From positions 62,001-126,000 of the forward strand of contig JAENXC010000005.1 of assembly GCA_016649715.1 (NCBI GenBank): 64,000 bases of DNA, given 5' to 3'. Made by a program: the position numbers and the translations under genes. Position 1 is the first letter of the stretch, and each line of letters starts with the position of its first letter. This stretch comes from Flavobacteriaceae bacterium (GTDB taxonomy: Bacteria > Bacteroidota > Bacteroidia > Flavobacteriales > Flavobacteriaceae). This document shows, piece by piece, positions 25,611 through 33,250 of this stretch. The notes under the pieces were generated by a model. That model did no database searches. It was not told the DNA's origin and saw nothing but the letters and a program-made list of their open reading frames with translations.

Positions 25611-26321
25611 ATGAAGAAGCTATTTTTTGTGCTTGCCGTTTTATGTATTGCAAACAGCGCCAATGCGCAGTGGTTTTTCAACAAAGAGCGACTTGCCAAT
25701 TTGGAAAATTTTGATAAGAAACGGCTCTCTTGGGGTTATTTTCTGGGCTTCAACAGTTACGATTTTAAATTTGACTATAAACAAGAATTTGGCGATAACA
25801 AAACCGAGATTCAAGTGGAGCGCTCTTCGGGTTTCAATGTAGGTCTGGTGGGCGATGTGCGCATCAATGACTATCTCAACGTACGTTTGGAACCGGGGCT
25901 TTATTTTATGCAGCGAAACCTCATTTTTCCAGGTTTTGAAGAGAAACGGGATTACCTGCGCGAAGTAAAATCCACCTATATTCACGTGCCGTTATTGCTT
26001 AAAGTTTCAACAAAGCGGCTGAACAACATTAAACCTTTTGTTGTAGGCGGGGTTTCTACCGCTCTCAACCTTTCCAGTGAAGAAAATAACCCCGAAGACA
26101 ACGAACAGGGAAAATTCCGGATGACCAAGGGAACCAATTTTTACGAACTTGGTTTTGGGATTGACTTCTACTTGTATTATTTCAAATTCACGCCTTCTAT
26201 CCGCGGTGTTTTTTCGATGAGCAATGAATTGGTCCCCGATGATGACCCCAATAGCCCGTGGACCGGAAACATTGAAAAACTCTCCTCTCGCGGCTTTTTC
26301 GTGAACTTTACTTTTCAATAG
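25611..26321 (+). CDS. porT: PorT, outer-membrane beta-barrel protein of T9SS
   Basis: 236 residues: signal peptide (1-20, ending ANSANAQ) and an eight-strand-type barrel (LSWGYFLGFNSYDFKFDYK, IHVPLLLKVSTKRLNNIKPF, FYELGFGIDFYLYYFKF), ending on an aromatic strand (FFVNFTFQ). PorT is needed for secretion of T9SS cargo in Porphyromonas and Flavobacterium. The position immediately after menG supports the call. Its 3' end overlaps the converging RNA methyltransferase gene by 14 bases. Confidence 0.88.
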   Translation: MKKLFFVLAVLCIANSANAQWFFNKERLANLENFDKKRLSWGYFLGFNSYDFKFDYKQEFGDNKTEIQVERSSGFNVGLVGDVRINDYLNVRLEPGLYFMQRNLIFPGFEEKRDYLREVKSTYIHVPLLLKVSTKRLNNIKPFVVGGVSTALNLSSEENNPEDNEQGKFRMTKGTNFYELGFGIDFYLYYFKFTPSIRGVFSMSNELVPDDDPNSPWTGNIEKLSSRGFFVNFTFQ

Positions 26322-27036
26322 ACCTTCTAAATTCGCTTAAAAGAATTGCTGTTGCCGTTGCCACATTTAGGCTTTCGGTTTTCTGGATTTTTCCGAAACG
26401 GGGAATGGTTATCCGGTGTGTTATTTTCTGGATTATTTCTTCTGAAATGCCATTGGCCTCGTTGCCCATCACAATTATTCCATCCTTCGGAAGTTTTTCT
26501 GAATAAACACTTTTTCCATCCATAAAGCCGCCATAAATGGGCAATTTCGTTTTTTCGAAATATTCCAAAAGCGAAAGATAATGCACTGGCACCCGCGCCA
26601 AAGAACCCATGGTAGCCTGCACCACTTTTGGGTTGTAACAATCCGTAGTGTCTTCCGAACAAATTAATTGTTGCACTCCAAACCAATCGCAAAGCCTGAT
26701 AATGGTTCCCAGATTTCCCGGATCGCGCACGGCGTCCAAAGCAACAATCAACCCTAAATCCTGCAATGGTTTTGGTTTTGGTATTTCAAAAACGGCCAAA
26801 GAAGTATTTGCCGTTTTTAGGGAACTCATTTTTCTAAGTTCGGCTTCGGTGATGTGAAAATGATTTTCTGCAACAATTTGTGAAGCATCAGTGGTAAAAA
26901 GCCAGTGAAGTTTCAAGCCTTCGCGAAGCAATTCAGCAATTACTTTTGGTCCTTCACCCACAAAAAGACCCGTTTGTTCACGGTACTTTTTTTGTTGCAG
27001 GCTCGTTATTAATTTTGTTTGACTTTTGCTGACCAA
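26308..27036 (-). CDS. TrmH/SpoU family RNA 2'-O-methyltransferase
   Basis: 242 residues from TTG at 27036, giving MVSKSQTKLITSLQQKKYRE, the usual N-terminus of this family; the ATG 45 bases upstream adds an untypical hydrophobic tail. An SpoU-substrate-binding-like N-terminal domain (to ~85) is followed by the SPOUT knot domain with ALDAVRDPGNLGTIIRLCDW (motif 1), GIIVMGNEANGIS (motif 2) and RFGKIQKTESLNVATATAIL (motif 3). It methylates rRNA or tRNA ribose; the exact site is unknown. Its start lies 36 bases from the divergent tamL start. Confidence 0.9.
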   Translation of the reverse strand: MVSKSQTKLITSLQQKKYREQTGLFVGEGPKVIAELLREGLKLHWLFTTDASQIVAENHFHITEAELRKMSSLKTANTSLAVFEIPKPKPLQDLGLIVALDAVRDPGNLGTIIRLCDWFGVQQLICSEDTTDCYNPKVVQATMGSLARVPVHYLSLLEYFEKTKLPIYGGFMDGKSVYSEKLPKDGIIVMGNEANGISEEIIQKITHRITIPRFGKIQKTESLNVATATAILLSEFRRSIEK

Positions 27037-27043
27037 AATATAG

Positions 27044-27051
27044 TATTTTTG
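27044..27051 (+). promoter_or_regulatory. Candidate -7 box (TATTTTTG) for tamL
   Basis: TAnnTTTG match 21 bases before the TTG start at 27073, inside the 36-base gap between divergent start codons. Confidence 0.5.
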
Positions 27052-27072
27052 AATTTGAATAAAATTGAACAC

Positions 27073-29670
27073 TTGAAGCACGACCTCACAAAAATATCAC
27101 TATTTATAGTAATGATTGGCCTGTTTTTTTCCTGTAATGCAGTAAAGCGCGTTCCCGATGGAAAATTTTTGCTCACAGAAAATACCATACTCGTTGACAG
27201 TGTGAAAATTAAGGACGCTGGGGTTTACAGTCAGTTGGCCCAAAAACCCAACACATCCATTCCGCTCATTGGGATTCCTTTTGGACTTCATATATATAAC
27301 CTTGCAGATCCGCAGCCAGATTCCACCTATTACAGATGGCTTCATAAAAACCCAAAGAGGGAGGAAAGGCTCATTCGTTTTCTTTCAAAAAAACAGGTGG
27401 ACCAAATAGATAGCAGCTATGTGGGTCTTAACAAATGGTTGCTAAAATCTGGTGATGCTCCGGTAATTATTACCGATAAAAAAATTGAAAAATCGGTAGA
27501 TAGATTAAAACGCTGGTACGCCAGTTACGGTTACTTTAACGACGAAGTGGATTATAAAATAACACCCGGCGAGAAGAAGAAAAAGAGAGCTGCAATAACC
27601 TATTCGGTTAAAAGACACCAACCCTATTTTGTGGGCGATTCCATCATTGAAAAAATAAGTTCGCCTGTGGTTGATTCACTTTTTCAACTTACAAAAAGCA
27701 AAACGTTTATTGTTCCTGGGAAACAATATGCCGCCAATGATTTTGTAAATGAACGGGACCGGCTCACCATTCAATTCAGGAATTCTGGACTTTTTCATTT
27801 TGAGCAGGATTATGTGGGTTTTGAGGCAGACACAATAAATACGGAACACAAAGCGAATATTACCTATATCATCCCCGACAGAAAAATCACCAACGGAGAC
27901 AGTACCTATACCGTTCCTTTTAAAGTCCACACAATTAACGAAGTTAGAATCGTGACCGATTTTACTTATGAAAACCGCAACAAAAGTTTTCAGGATTCTT
28001 TAAGCTATAAAGGATACAAGATCTATAGTTATGGCAAAATGCGTTATCGGCCCAAGTCCATTGCCGATGCCGTTTCCATCACGCCCGGAAAAATTTATAA
28101 GGATATTGACCGCACCTTGACCTATAACCAAATTAGTGATTTGAAGATTTTTAAATATCCGAACATTAGCTATGCTGAAGTTGAAAAGGATTCCACAGGA
28201 AGATTACTAAATTCCACGATTTTGCTCAGTCCGCAAGATCGTTTTACACTTGGGGTAGATTTTGATGCTTATACCTCTACTATTCAGCAATTTGGAATCA
28301 GTTTTAGTGGAAATATGATTTTTCGGAATATCTTCCGTGGAGCTGAAATTTTAGAAATTTCAGGCCGCGGAAGTCTTGGTTCTTCCAAAGATGCGGCCGA
28401 TAGCGAAAGCAAGTTTTTCAACATTTCAGAATTTGGCAACGACATAAAACTCACGTTTCCCCGGATCATTTTTCCCATAAACACCGAAAAACTCATCCCA
28501 AAATATATGTCCCCCACAACGAGTTTCAGTTTGGGGGCGAGTGCACAAAACAATATTGGTTTGGATCGGCAGACCTTCAATGGAATATATAATTACCGTT
28601 GGAAACCTTCAAAAATCCTGACCTATCAGTTGGATCTGCTAAATCTGCAATATGTAAAAAACCTGAATATTGGCAATTATTTCAACGTTTACAAAAACTC
28701 CTACGACCAGCTGAATTCCATTGCGCAAGTAACCGAGAGCAACAATCCGGGAGCCATCAATCCCGATTTTTACAGTTACGATGTAAACAACAACCTTCAA
28801 TTGCTGGTACCCGATGGAGCCAATGGTTTTATATCAGACGTAAAAAACGGCACCATCAACCCTATCTTTTTGGAGGGCGATAGTTTTACGTCAGTAAACA
28901 ATATTGACGAACGCAAAAAACGGCTCACCGAGGACAATTTAATTTATGCAACAAATGTGACCCGCACACGCGATACGCGCGAAAACATACAGGACAATAA
29001 CTTTTCAAGGACCCGATATAAATTGGAAGTTGCAGGAAATCTTCTTTCGGGCATTTCCAGTCTTGCCGGGGCACAAAAAAACGATGACGGCAACTATACG
29101 GCTGTGGGTGTTGTATTTTCACAATATGTGAAGGGAGAGGCGGAATATATTAAACATTGGGAACTGAATGACAACAATGTTTTAGCGTTCCGTGCTTTTG
29201 GCGGGATTGCAATTCCTTATGGCAACAGCAACAGCATCCCTTTTACGCGAAGTTACTTTGCGGGCGGCGCTAACGACAACCGAGGTTGGCGGGCTTATGC
29301 CCTAGGTCCTGGAAGCAGCGGGAGTTTAGACGAATTCAATGAAGCAAATTTTAAAATAGCACTTAACGCGGAATATAGGTTCACTATTTTGGGAGCGTTC
29401 AAAGGTGCGCTCTTTGTGGACTCCGGAAATATTTGGAACGTTTTGGACAACATTAAGGACGAACAATCGGTATTCAACGGAATAGCGGATATTAAAGAAA
29501 TGGCCGTTGCTTCCGGTTTCGGTCTGCGGTATGATTTTGGTTTTTTTGTGTTCCGGTTCGATGTTGGTTTCAAAACACACAACCCTGCACGATTGGTGGG
29601 CGAACGTTGGTTCAAAGACTATAATTTCTCCAAAGCGGTTTACAACATAGGCATCAACTATCCCTTCTAA
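27073..29670 (+). CDS. tamL: TamL: Omp85-family (BamA/TamA-like) lipoprotein
   Basis: 865 residues starting at TTG 27073, giving a K-H-D-L-T-K head, a hydrophobic stretch (ISLFIVMIGLFFS) and a lipobox Cys at residue 20 followed by NAVKRVPDGKFLLTEN. A lipoprotein signal instead of a normal signal peptide marks TamL, the Bacteroidota TamA relative. POTRA-like segments follow (about 80-370), then a 16-strand D15/Omp85 barrel with SYFAGGANDNRGWRAYALGP and a terminal aromatic strand (YNIGINYPF). It inserts or transports envelope material with TamB, which is not in this window. An ORF start at 27019 would run into the divergent gene's start and bury the lipobox. Confidence 0.87.
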   Translation: MKHDLTKISLFIVMIGLFFSCNAVKRVPDGKFLLTENTILVDSVKIKDAGVYSQLAQKPNTSIPLIGIPFGLHIYNLADPQPDSTYYRWLHKNPKREERLIRFLSKKQVDQIDSSYVGLNKWLLKSGDAPVIITDKKIEKSVDRLKRWYASYGYFNDEVDYKITPGEKKKKRAAITYSVKRHQPYFVGDSIIEKISSPVVDSLFQLTKSKTFIVPGKQYAANDFVNERDRLTIQFRNSGLFHFEQDYVGFEADTINTEHKANITYIIPDRKITNGDSTYTVPFKVHTINEVRIVTDFTYENRNKSFQDSLSYKGYKIYSYGKMRYRPKSIADAVSITPGKIYKDIDRTLTYNQISDLKIFKYPNISYAEVEKDSTGRLLNSTILLSPQDRFTLGVDFDAYTSTIQQFGISFSGNMIFRNIFRGAEILEISGRGSLGSSKDAADSESKFFNISEFGNDIKLTFPRIIFPINTEKLIPKYMSPTTSFSLGASAQNNIGLDRQTFNGIYNYRWKPSKILTYQLDLLNLQYVKNLNIGNYFNVYKNSYDQLNSIAQVTESNNPGAINPDFYSYDVNNNLQLLVPDGANGFISDVKNGTINPIFLEGDSFTSVNNIDERKKRLTEDNLIYATNVTRTRDTRENIQDNNFSRTRYKLEVAGNLLSGISSLAGAQKNDDGNYTAVGVVFSQYVKGEAEYIKHWELNDNNVLAFRAFGGIAIPYGNSNSIPFTRSYFAGGANDNRGWRAYALGPGSSGSLDEFNEANFKIALNAEYRFTILGAFKGALFVDSGNIWNVLDNIKDEQSVFNGIADIKEMAVASGFGLRYDFGFFVFRFDVGFKTHNPARLVGERWFKDYNFSKAVYNIGINYPF

Positions 29671-29685
29671 ACCAGTAAAATTTGT

Positions 29686-29693
29686 TATTTTTG
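29686..29693 (+). promoter_or_regulatory. Candidate -7 box (TATTTTTG) for fba
   Basis: TAnnTTTG match, 20 bases upstream of the ATG at 29714 and just after the tamL stop. Confidence 0.55.
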
Positions 29694-29713
29694 TTTGCTA
29701 AATACATTTGGAT

Positions 29714-30805
29714 ATGAGCCATGGAATTAAGCCCGGAGTAGCCACGGGAAAAGAAGTTCAAAAAATACATCAATACGCAAAAGCGAAAGGTTTCGCAATG
29801 CCAGCCGTGAATGTTGTGGGCTCAGACAGCGTGAATGCCGTTATGGAAACCGCTGCCGCATTAAACGCTCCGGTAATCATACAATTTTCAAATGGCGGGG
29901 CACATTTTAACGCTGGGAAAGGCCTTTCCAATGAAAACGAAAAAGCCGCAATAGCGGGTGGCATTGCGGGTGCTAAACACATCCACGAACTTGCGAAAGT
30001 TTACGGCGCAACCATAATTTTGCACACAGACCATTGCGCAAAAAAATTACTTCCTTGGATTGACGGCTTGCTTGACGCAGGTGAAAAATTCTATAAAGAA
30101 ACTGGGACGCCGCTCTATAGCTCACACATGATTGACCTTTCCGAAGAACCTATTAAAGAGAATATTGAAATCTGCAAACGCTATTTGGAGCGCATGAGCA
30201 AAATGGGGATGACCCTCGAAATTGAATTGGGCATCACCGGTGGCGAAGAAGATGGCGTTGACAACACTGGCGTGGATTCGTCAAAATTATACACCCAACC
30301 CGAAGAGGTGGCTTACGCTTACGAAGAACTCTCAAAAATAAGCGACCAGTTTACCATTGCCGCTGCCTTTGGAAACGTGCACGGCGTTTACAAACCGGGA
30401 AATGTAAAATTGACACCCGTAATTCTGAAAAACTCTCAGGAATATGTTCAGAAAAAATACAACACAGGCCCTAACCCAATAGATTTTGTTTTTCACGGTG
30501 GAAGCGGTTCCACTTTGGAAGAAATTCGTGAAGCAATTGGCTATGGGGTGATAAAGATGAATATTGACACCGATATGCAATTCGCTTTTACGGAAGGCGT
30601 GCGGGATTATATGGTAAACAATCTGGAATATCTGAAAACCCAAATTGGAAACCCCGAAGGCGATGAACTCCCAAATAAAAAATATTACGACCCACGAAAA
30701 TGGCTTCGCGAAGGCGAAATCACTTTTAAGAAAAGACTTGAACAGGCTTTTAAAGATTTGAATAATGTGAATACACTTTCCGAAGGAAGTAACAGTAAGC
30801 AGTAG
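29714..30805 (+). CDS. fbaA: Class II fructose-bisphosphate aldolase
   Basis: 363 residues from ATG 29714 (MSHGIKPG). Zn-dependent cleavage of fructose 1,6-bisphosphate into DHAP and G3P. Seen: SNGGAHFNAGKG, the zinc and catalytic region HTDHCAKKLLPWIDGLLD, LEIELGITGGEEDGVDN, FGNVHGVYKPGNV and FHGGSGSTLEEI, all of the E. coli FbaA type; the length is also alike. The last residues (SNSKQ) and TAG stop are encoded by an AGCAGT repeat, so the tail is probably repeat-derived and variable between relatives. Confidence 0.96.
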   Translation: MSHGIKPGVATGKEVQKIHQYAKAKGFAMPAVNVVGSDSVNAVMETAAALNAPVIIQFSNGGAHFNAGKGLSNENEKAAIAGGIAGAKHIHELAKVYGATIILHTDHCAKKLLPWIDGLLDAGEKFYKETGTPLYSSHMIDLSEEPIKENIEICKRYLERMSKMGMTLEIELGITGGEEDGVDNTGVDSSKLYTQPEEVAYAYEELSKISDQFTIAAAFGNVHGVYKPGNVKLTPVILKNSQEYVQKKYNTGPNPIDFVFHGGSGSTLEEIREAIGYGVIKMNIDTDMQFAFTEGVRDYMVNNLEYLKTQIGNPEGDELPNKKYYDPRKWLREGEITFKKRLEQAFKDLNNVNTLSEGSNSKQ

Positions 30806-30823
30806 CAGTAGCAGTAGGCAGTA
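30788..30823. repeat. AGCAGT/AGGCAGT short tandem repeat at the fba stop codon
   Basis: AGTAACAGTAAGCAGTAGCA then GTAGCAGTAGGCAGTA: five to six units of (A)GCAGT(A). The fba TAG lies within the third unit. Confidence 0.85.
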
Positions 30824-30840
30824 TAATAATAGACCTATGC

Positions 30841-30873
30841 GAATCTAAAATCTAACGTCTAAAATCTAAAATC
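30841..30873. repeat. AATCTAA short repeat upstream of accD
   Basis: GAATCTAAAATCTAACGTCT then AAAATCTAAAATCT: four copies of (A)AATCTAA with one variant, ending 5 bases before the accD ATG. It sits where the ribosome-binding region would be. Confidence 0.8.
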
Positions 30874-30878
30874 TTATT

Positions 30879-31745
30879 ATGCCTTGGTTTAAAAGAACAA
30901 AAAAAGGGATCCAAACCCCAACGGAAGAAAAAAAGGACGTCCCGAAAGGGTTGTGGTACAAATCGCCCACCGGAAAAATTGTGGACAGTGAAGAACTGGA
31001 AAAGAATTTTTACGTAAGCCCCGAAGACGGCTACCACGTGCGGATAGGCAGCAAAGAGTATTTTGAAATCCTTTTTGACGACAACAAATTCAAGGAGCTC
31101 GATAAAAACCTTACTTCTCAAGATACTTTAAAGTTTGAGGATAAAAAGAAATATACTGACAGGCTGAAAGAAGCTCAAGAAAAAACCGGCCTTAAAGACG
31201 CAATTCGTTGTGCCGTTGGAAAATCCAATGGTGCAGATTTGGTAATTGCCTGTATGGATTTCAGTTTTATTGGCGGTTCTATGGGAAGTGTTGTGGGCGA
31301 AAAAATTGTCCGTGCCGCAGATTATTCCTTAAAGAAAAAAATTCCGCTTTTGATAATCTCAAAAAGTGGCGGTGCCCGAATGATGGAAGCCGCACTTTCC
31401 TTAATGCAGCTTGCAAAAACCAGTGTGAAACTCGCTCAGCTGAGCGATGCTGGAATACCTTATATTTCTTTGTGCACAGACCCAACAACGGGTGGAACAA
31501 CCGCTTCCTTTGCAATGCTTGGAGATATAAATATTAGCGAGCCCGGCGCATTGATCGGTTTTGCTGGACCGCGCGTAGTTCGCGATACCACAGGGAAAGA
31601 ACTTCCCGAAGGTTTCCAAACTGCTGAATTTGTTTTGGAGCACGGCTTTTTAGATTTTATAACCCATCGCCGAGACCTAAAACGAAAAATAAATCTCTAC
31701 CTCGATTTGGTTTTGAATAGACCACTTCGCGAAAAAACTGCATAA
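30879..31745 (+). CDS. accD: Acetyl-CoA carboxylase carboxyltransferase subunit beta
   Basis: 288 residues. The CT beta subunit transfers carboxyl from carboxybiotin to acetyl-CoA. Crotonase-like core motifs: [60 protein letters not shown], and [14 protein letters not shown]. The four Cys of the N-terminal zinc ribbon known in E. coli are all absent: the corresponding region reads [20 protein letters not shown] then [11 protein letters not shown] recall the same loss in other flavobacteria, so this is probably lineage-typical. A strong terminator follows. Confidence 0.95.
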   Translation: MPWFKRTKKGIQTPTEEKKDVPKGLWYKSPTGKIVDSEELEKNFYVSPEDGYHVRIGSKEYFEILFDDNKFKELDKNLTSQDTLKFEDKKKYTDRLKEAQEKTGLKDAIRCAVGKSNGADLVIACMDFSFIGGSMGSVVGEKIVRAADYSLKKKIPLLIISKSGGARMMEAALSLMQLAKTSVKLAQLSDAGIPYISLCTDPTTGGTTASFAMLGDINISEPGALIGFAGPRVVRDTTGKELPEGFQTAEFVLEHGFLDFITHRRDLKRKINLYLDLVLNRPLREKTA

Positions 31746-31781
31746 AAAAAGCTGCCCAAACTAACGGGCAGCTTTTTTTTA
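31744..31781. terminator. Bidirectional intrinsic terminator
   Basis: AAAAAAAGCTGCCC / GGGCAGCTTTTTTTT stem between the converging accD and lipoprotein genes. Confidence 0.92.
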
Positions 31782-31793
31782 TTTCACATTTAA

Positions 31794-32627
31794 TCAATTC
31801 ATTATAAAAGGATATTCTTGGCCATTATAGATAAATACGGCCTTGTTATCACATTCACCATCGCCAAAATCAATGGTAGCGGTCAAACCGTCCTGGGTTA
31901 CTTCAAAACGGCCTGCAACCAAGTAAGGGCAAGCAGTTTTATAAACAAGAGCCTCGGTCACTTTACCGCTGCGTTCAAATCCATTGCTAAATTGGGTCTG
32001 CCAATTTCCGGTTACGTGATACACATTGTCCAGCCAAGTGCCAGAGCCAACGCCTTCAACCCACTCTGATATACGGGTTCCGTTGCGGGTGCCAGTTACG
32101 GCATTGTTTGGAAAACTGATCGTTAGGCTTTCATTAACCGTAGATTGTGGATTTCCGTTTTGATTTGCAATTTCATATAAAATTGTTCCGCCGCCGCCAA
32201 CGTTATTTCCGTTGAAAACAAAATTCTGAAAGGTATAATTAACCGTATATGTCCCTGAAATGAGCGGCCCGTATTCCAAGAAAATACTTCCGGAAACCAC
32301 GTTTCCATTATTCAGGGTACAGGAATCGCCAAAATCCAACAATATCGTAACTACATTTCCTTGAGTCCCGATGGTGATTGTGGTGCATTGGGGAAAAAGT
32401 GAAAGCTGAGTAATGCCTCGGCCACCTGTTTCGTTTTCCACAAAGGCCTGTTCCATAATATTAAAGGTTCCTTCAGCAACATTGTCCATTTTTGCAGCTC
32501 TTGTAGAGTTATCAGACGTAAAATTTACTCCTTCCGAAGTATTGTTTTCTTCCTTAATACAACTTGTAAACAGGAGAATGGCCATCGTAAAAAACATGCC
32601 AAAAATTTTAAACGGGATACTTTTCAT
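31794..32627 (-). CDS. Hypothetical lipoprotein with repeated DFGD beta motif
   Basis: 277 residues. Lipoprotein signal: FGMFFTMAILLFTS then Cys23, followed by IKEENNTS. The body is beta-rich and contains the motif LDFGDSCTLNNGNVVSG near 95-115 and a similar TIDFGDGECDNKAVFIYNGQ at the C-terminus, suggesting two related halves. Conserved Cys residues sit within both copies. I recall similar lipoproteins in many Bacteroidota but no assigned function. It is monocistronic and faces accD. Confidence 0.75.
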   Translation of the reverse strand: MKSIPFKIFGMFFTMAILLFTSCIKEENNTSEGVNFTSDNSTRAAKMDNVAEGTFNIMEQAFVENETGGRGITQLSLFPQCTTITIGTQGNVVTILLDFGDSCTLNNGNVVSGSIFLEYGPLISGTYTVNYTFQNFVFNGNNVGGGGTILYEIANQNGNPQSTVNESLTISFPNNAVTGTRNGTRISEWVEGVGSGTWLDNVYHVTGNWQTQFSNGFERSGKVTEALVYKTACPYLVAGRFEVTQDGLTATIDFGDGECDNKAVFIYNGQEYPFIMN

Positions 32628-32734
32628 AAATTAAGGTTTAGGGGTTTAGACATTTATAACGCCGAAAAAAACAGATTCGGTATATTTTGAATTAATTTTT
32701 TATTTGAAGTGGGTCAATTTCAAATCGGTTTTTG

Positions 32735-32742
32735 TATTTTTG
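32735..32742 (+). promoter_or_regulatory. Candidate -7 box (TATTTTTG) for rpsO
   Basis: TAnnTTTG match 57 bases upstream of the rpsO start. Confidence 0.5.
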
Positions 32743-32799
32743 CGCCCTTGATTATCAAAACGGTAGTCAGTACATAAAAATCATTTTAATAATATTGGC

Positions 32800-33069
32800 A
32801 TGTATCAATCACAAGAAGTAAAAGAAAAAATTTTTGAAAAACACGGTAAGTCAAAAACCGATACTGGTTCTGCAGAAGGACAGATCGCTTTGTTCACACA
32901 CCGAATCGAGCATTTAACCAAGCACCTTAAAGCAAACCACAAGGACTACAACACAGAGCGTTCTTTGGTAATGCTGGTAGGAAAAAGGAGAGCGCTTTTG
33001 GATTATTTAACCAAAAAAGACGTTCTTCGTTATCGTGCAATCGTTAAAGAATTAGGATTACGTAAGTAA
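32800..33069 (+). CDS. rpsO: 30S ribosomal protein S15
   Basis: 89 residues, the standard length. S15 binds 16S rRNA early in assembly of the 30S platform. Seen: FEKHGKSKTDTGSAEGQIAL, LTKHLKANHKDYNTERSLVM and VGKRRALLDYLTKKD. pnp follows as in most bacteria, but a hairpin and a 181-base gap separate them, so expression is at least partly independent. Confidence 0.98.
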   Translation: MYQSQEVKEKIFEKHGKSKTDTGSAEGQIALFTHRIEHLTKHLKANHKDYNTERSLVMLVGKRRALLDYLTKKDVLRYRAIVKELGLRK

Positions 33070-33075
33070 TATTTT

Positions 33076-33107
33076 AAAGGGCTCTTTACGGGCCCTTTAT
33101 TTTTTAA
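33076..33107 (+). terminator. Intrinsic terminator or attenuator between rpsO and pnp
   Basis: AAAGGGCTC-TTTAC-GGGCCCTTTATTTTTT: a stem with one imperfect pair plus a T-rich tail, 7 bases after the rpsO stop. Confidence 0.85.
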
Positions 33108-33250
33108 TTTTCAGAATAAATTTCTGAAACACATAGAAAAGCTACCCTTAAGTTTTTCATTGGTCAACCACAACAACACAACAACACTCGACTGATAAAC
33201 AGTCGTTGACCATTTTTAACCGTCCGTTTTACGGACAAAATGAAAAACAA

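Noticed and set aside
26308-26321. porT truncation or frameshift at its 3' end
   Set aside because: The 14-base convergent overlap with the RNA methyltransferase gene leaves both reading frames complete with family-typical ends.
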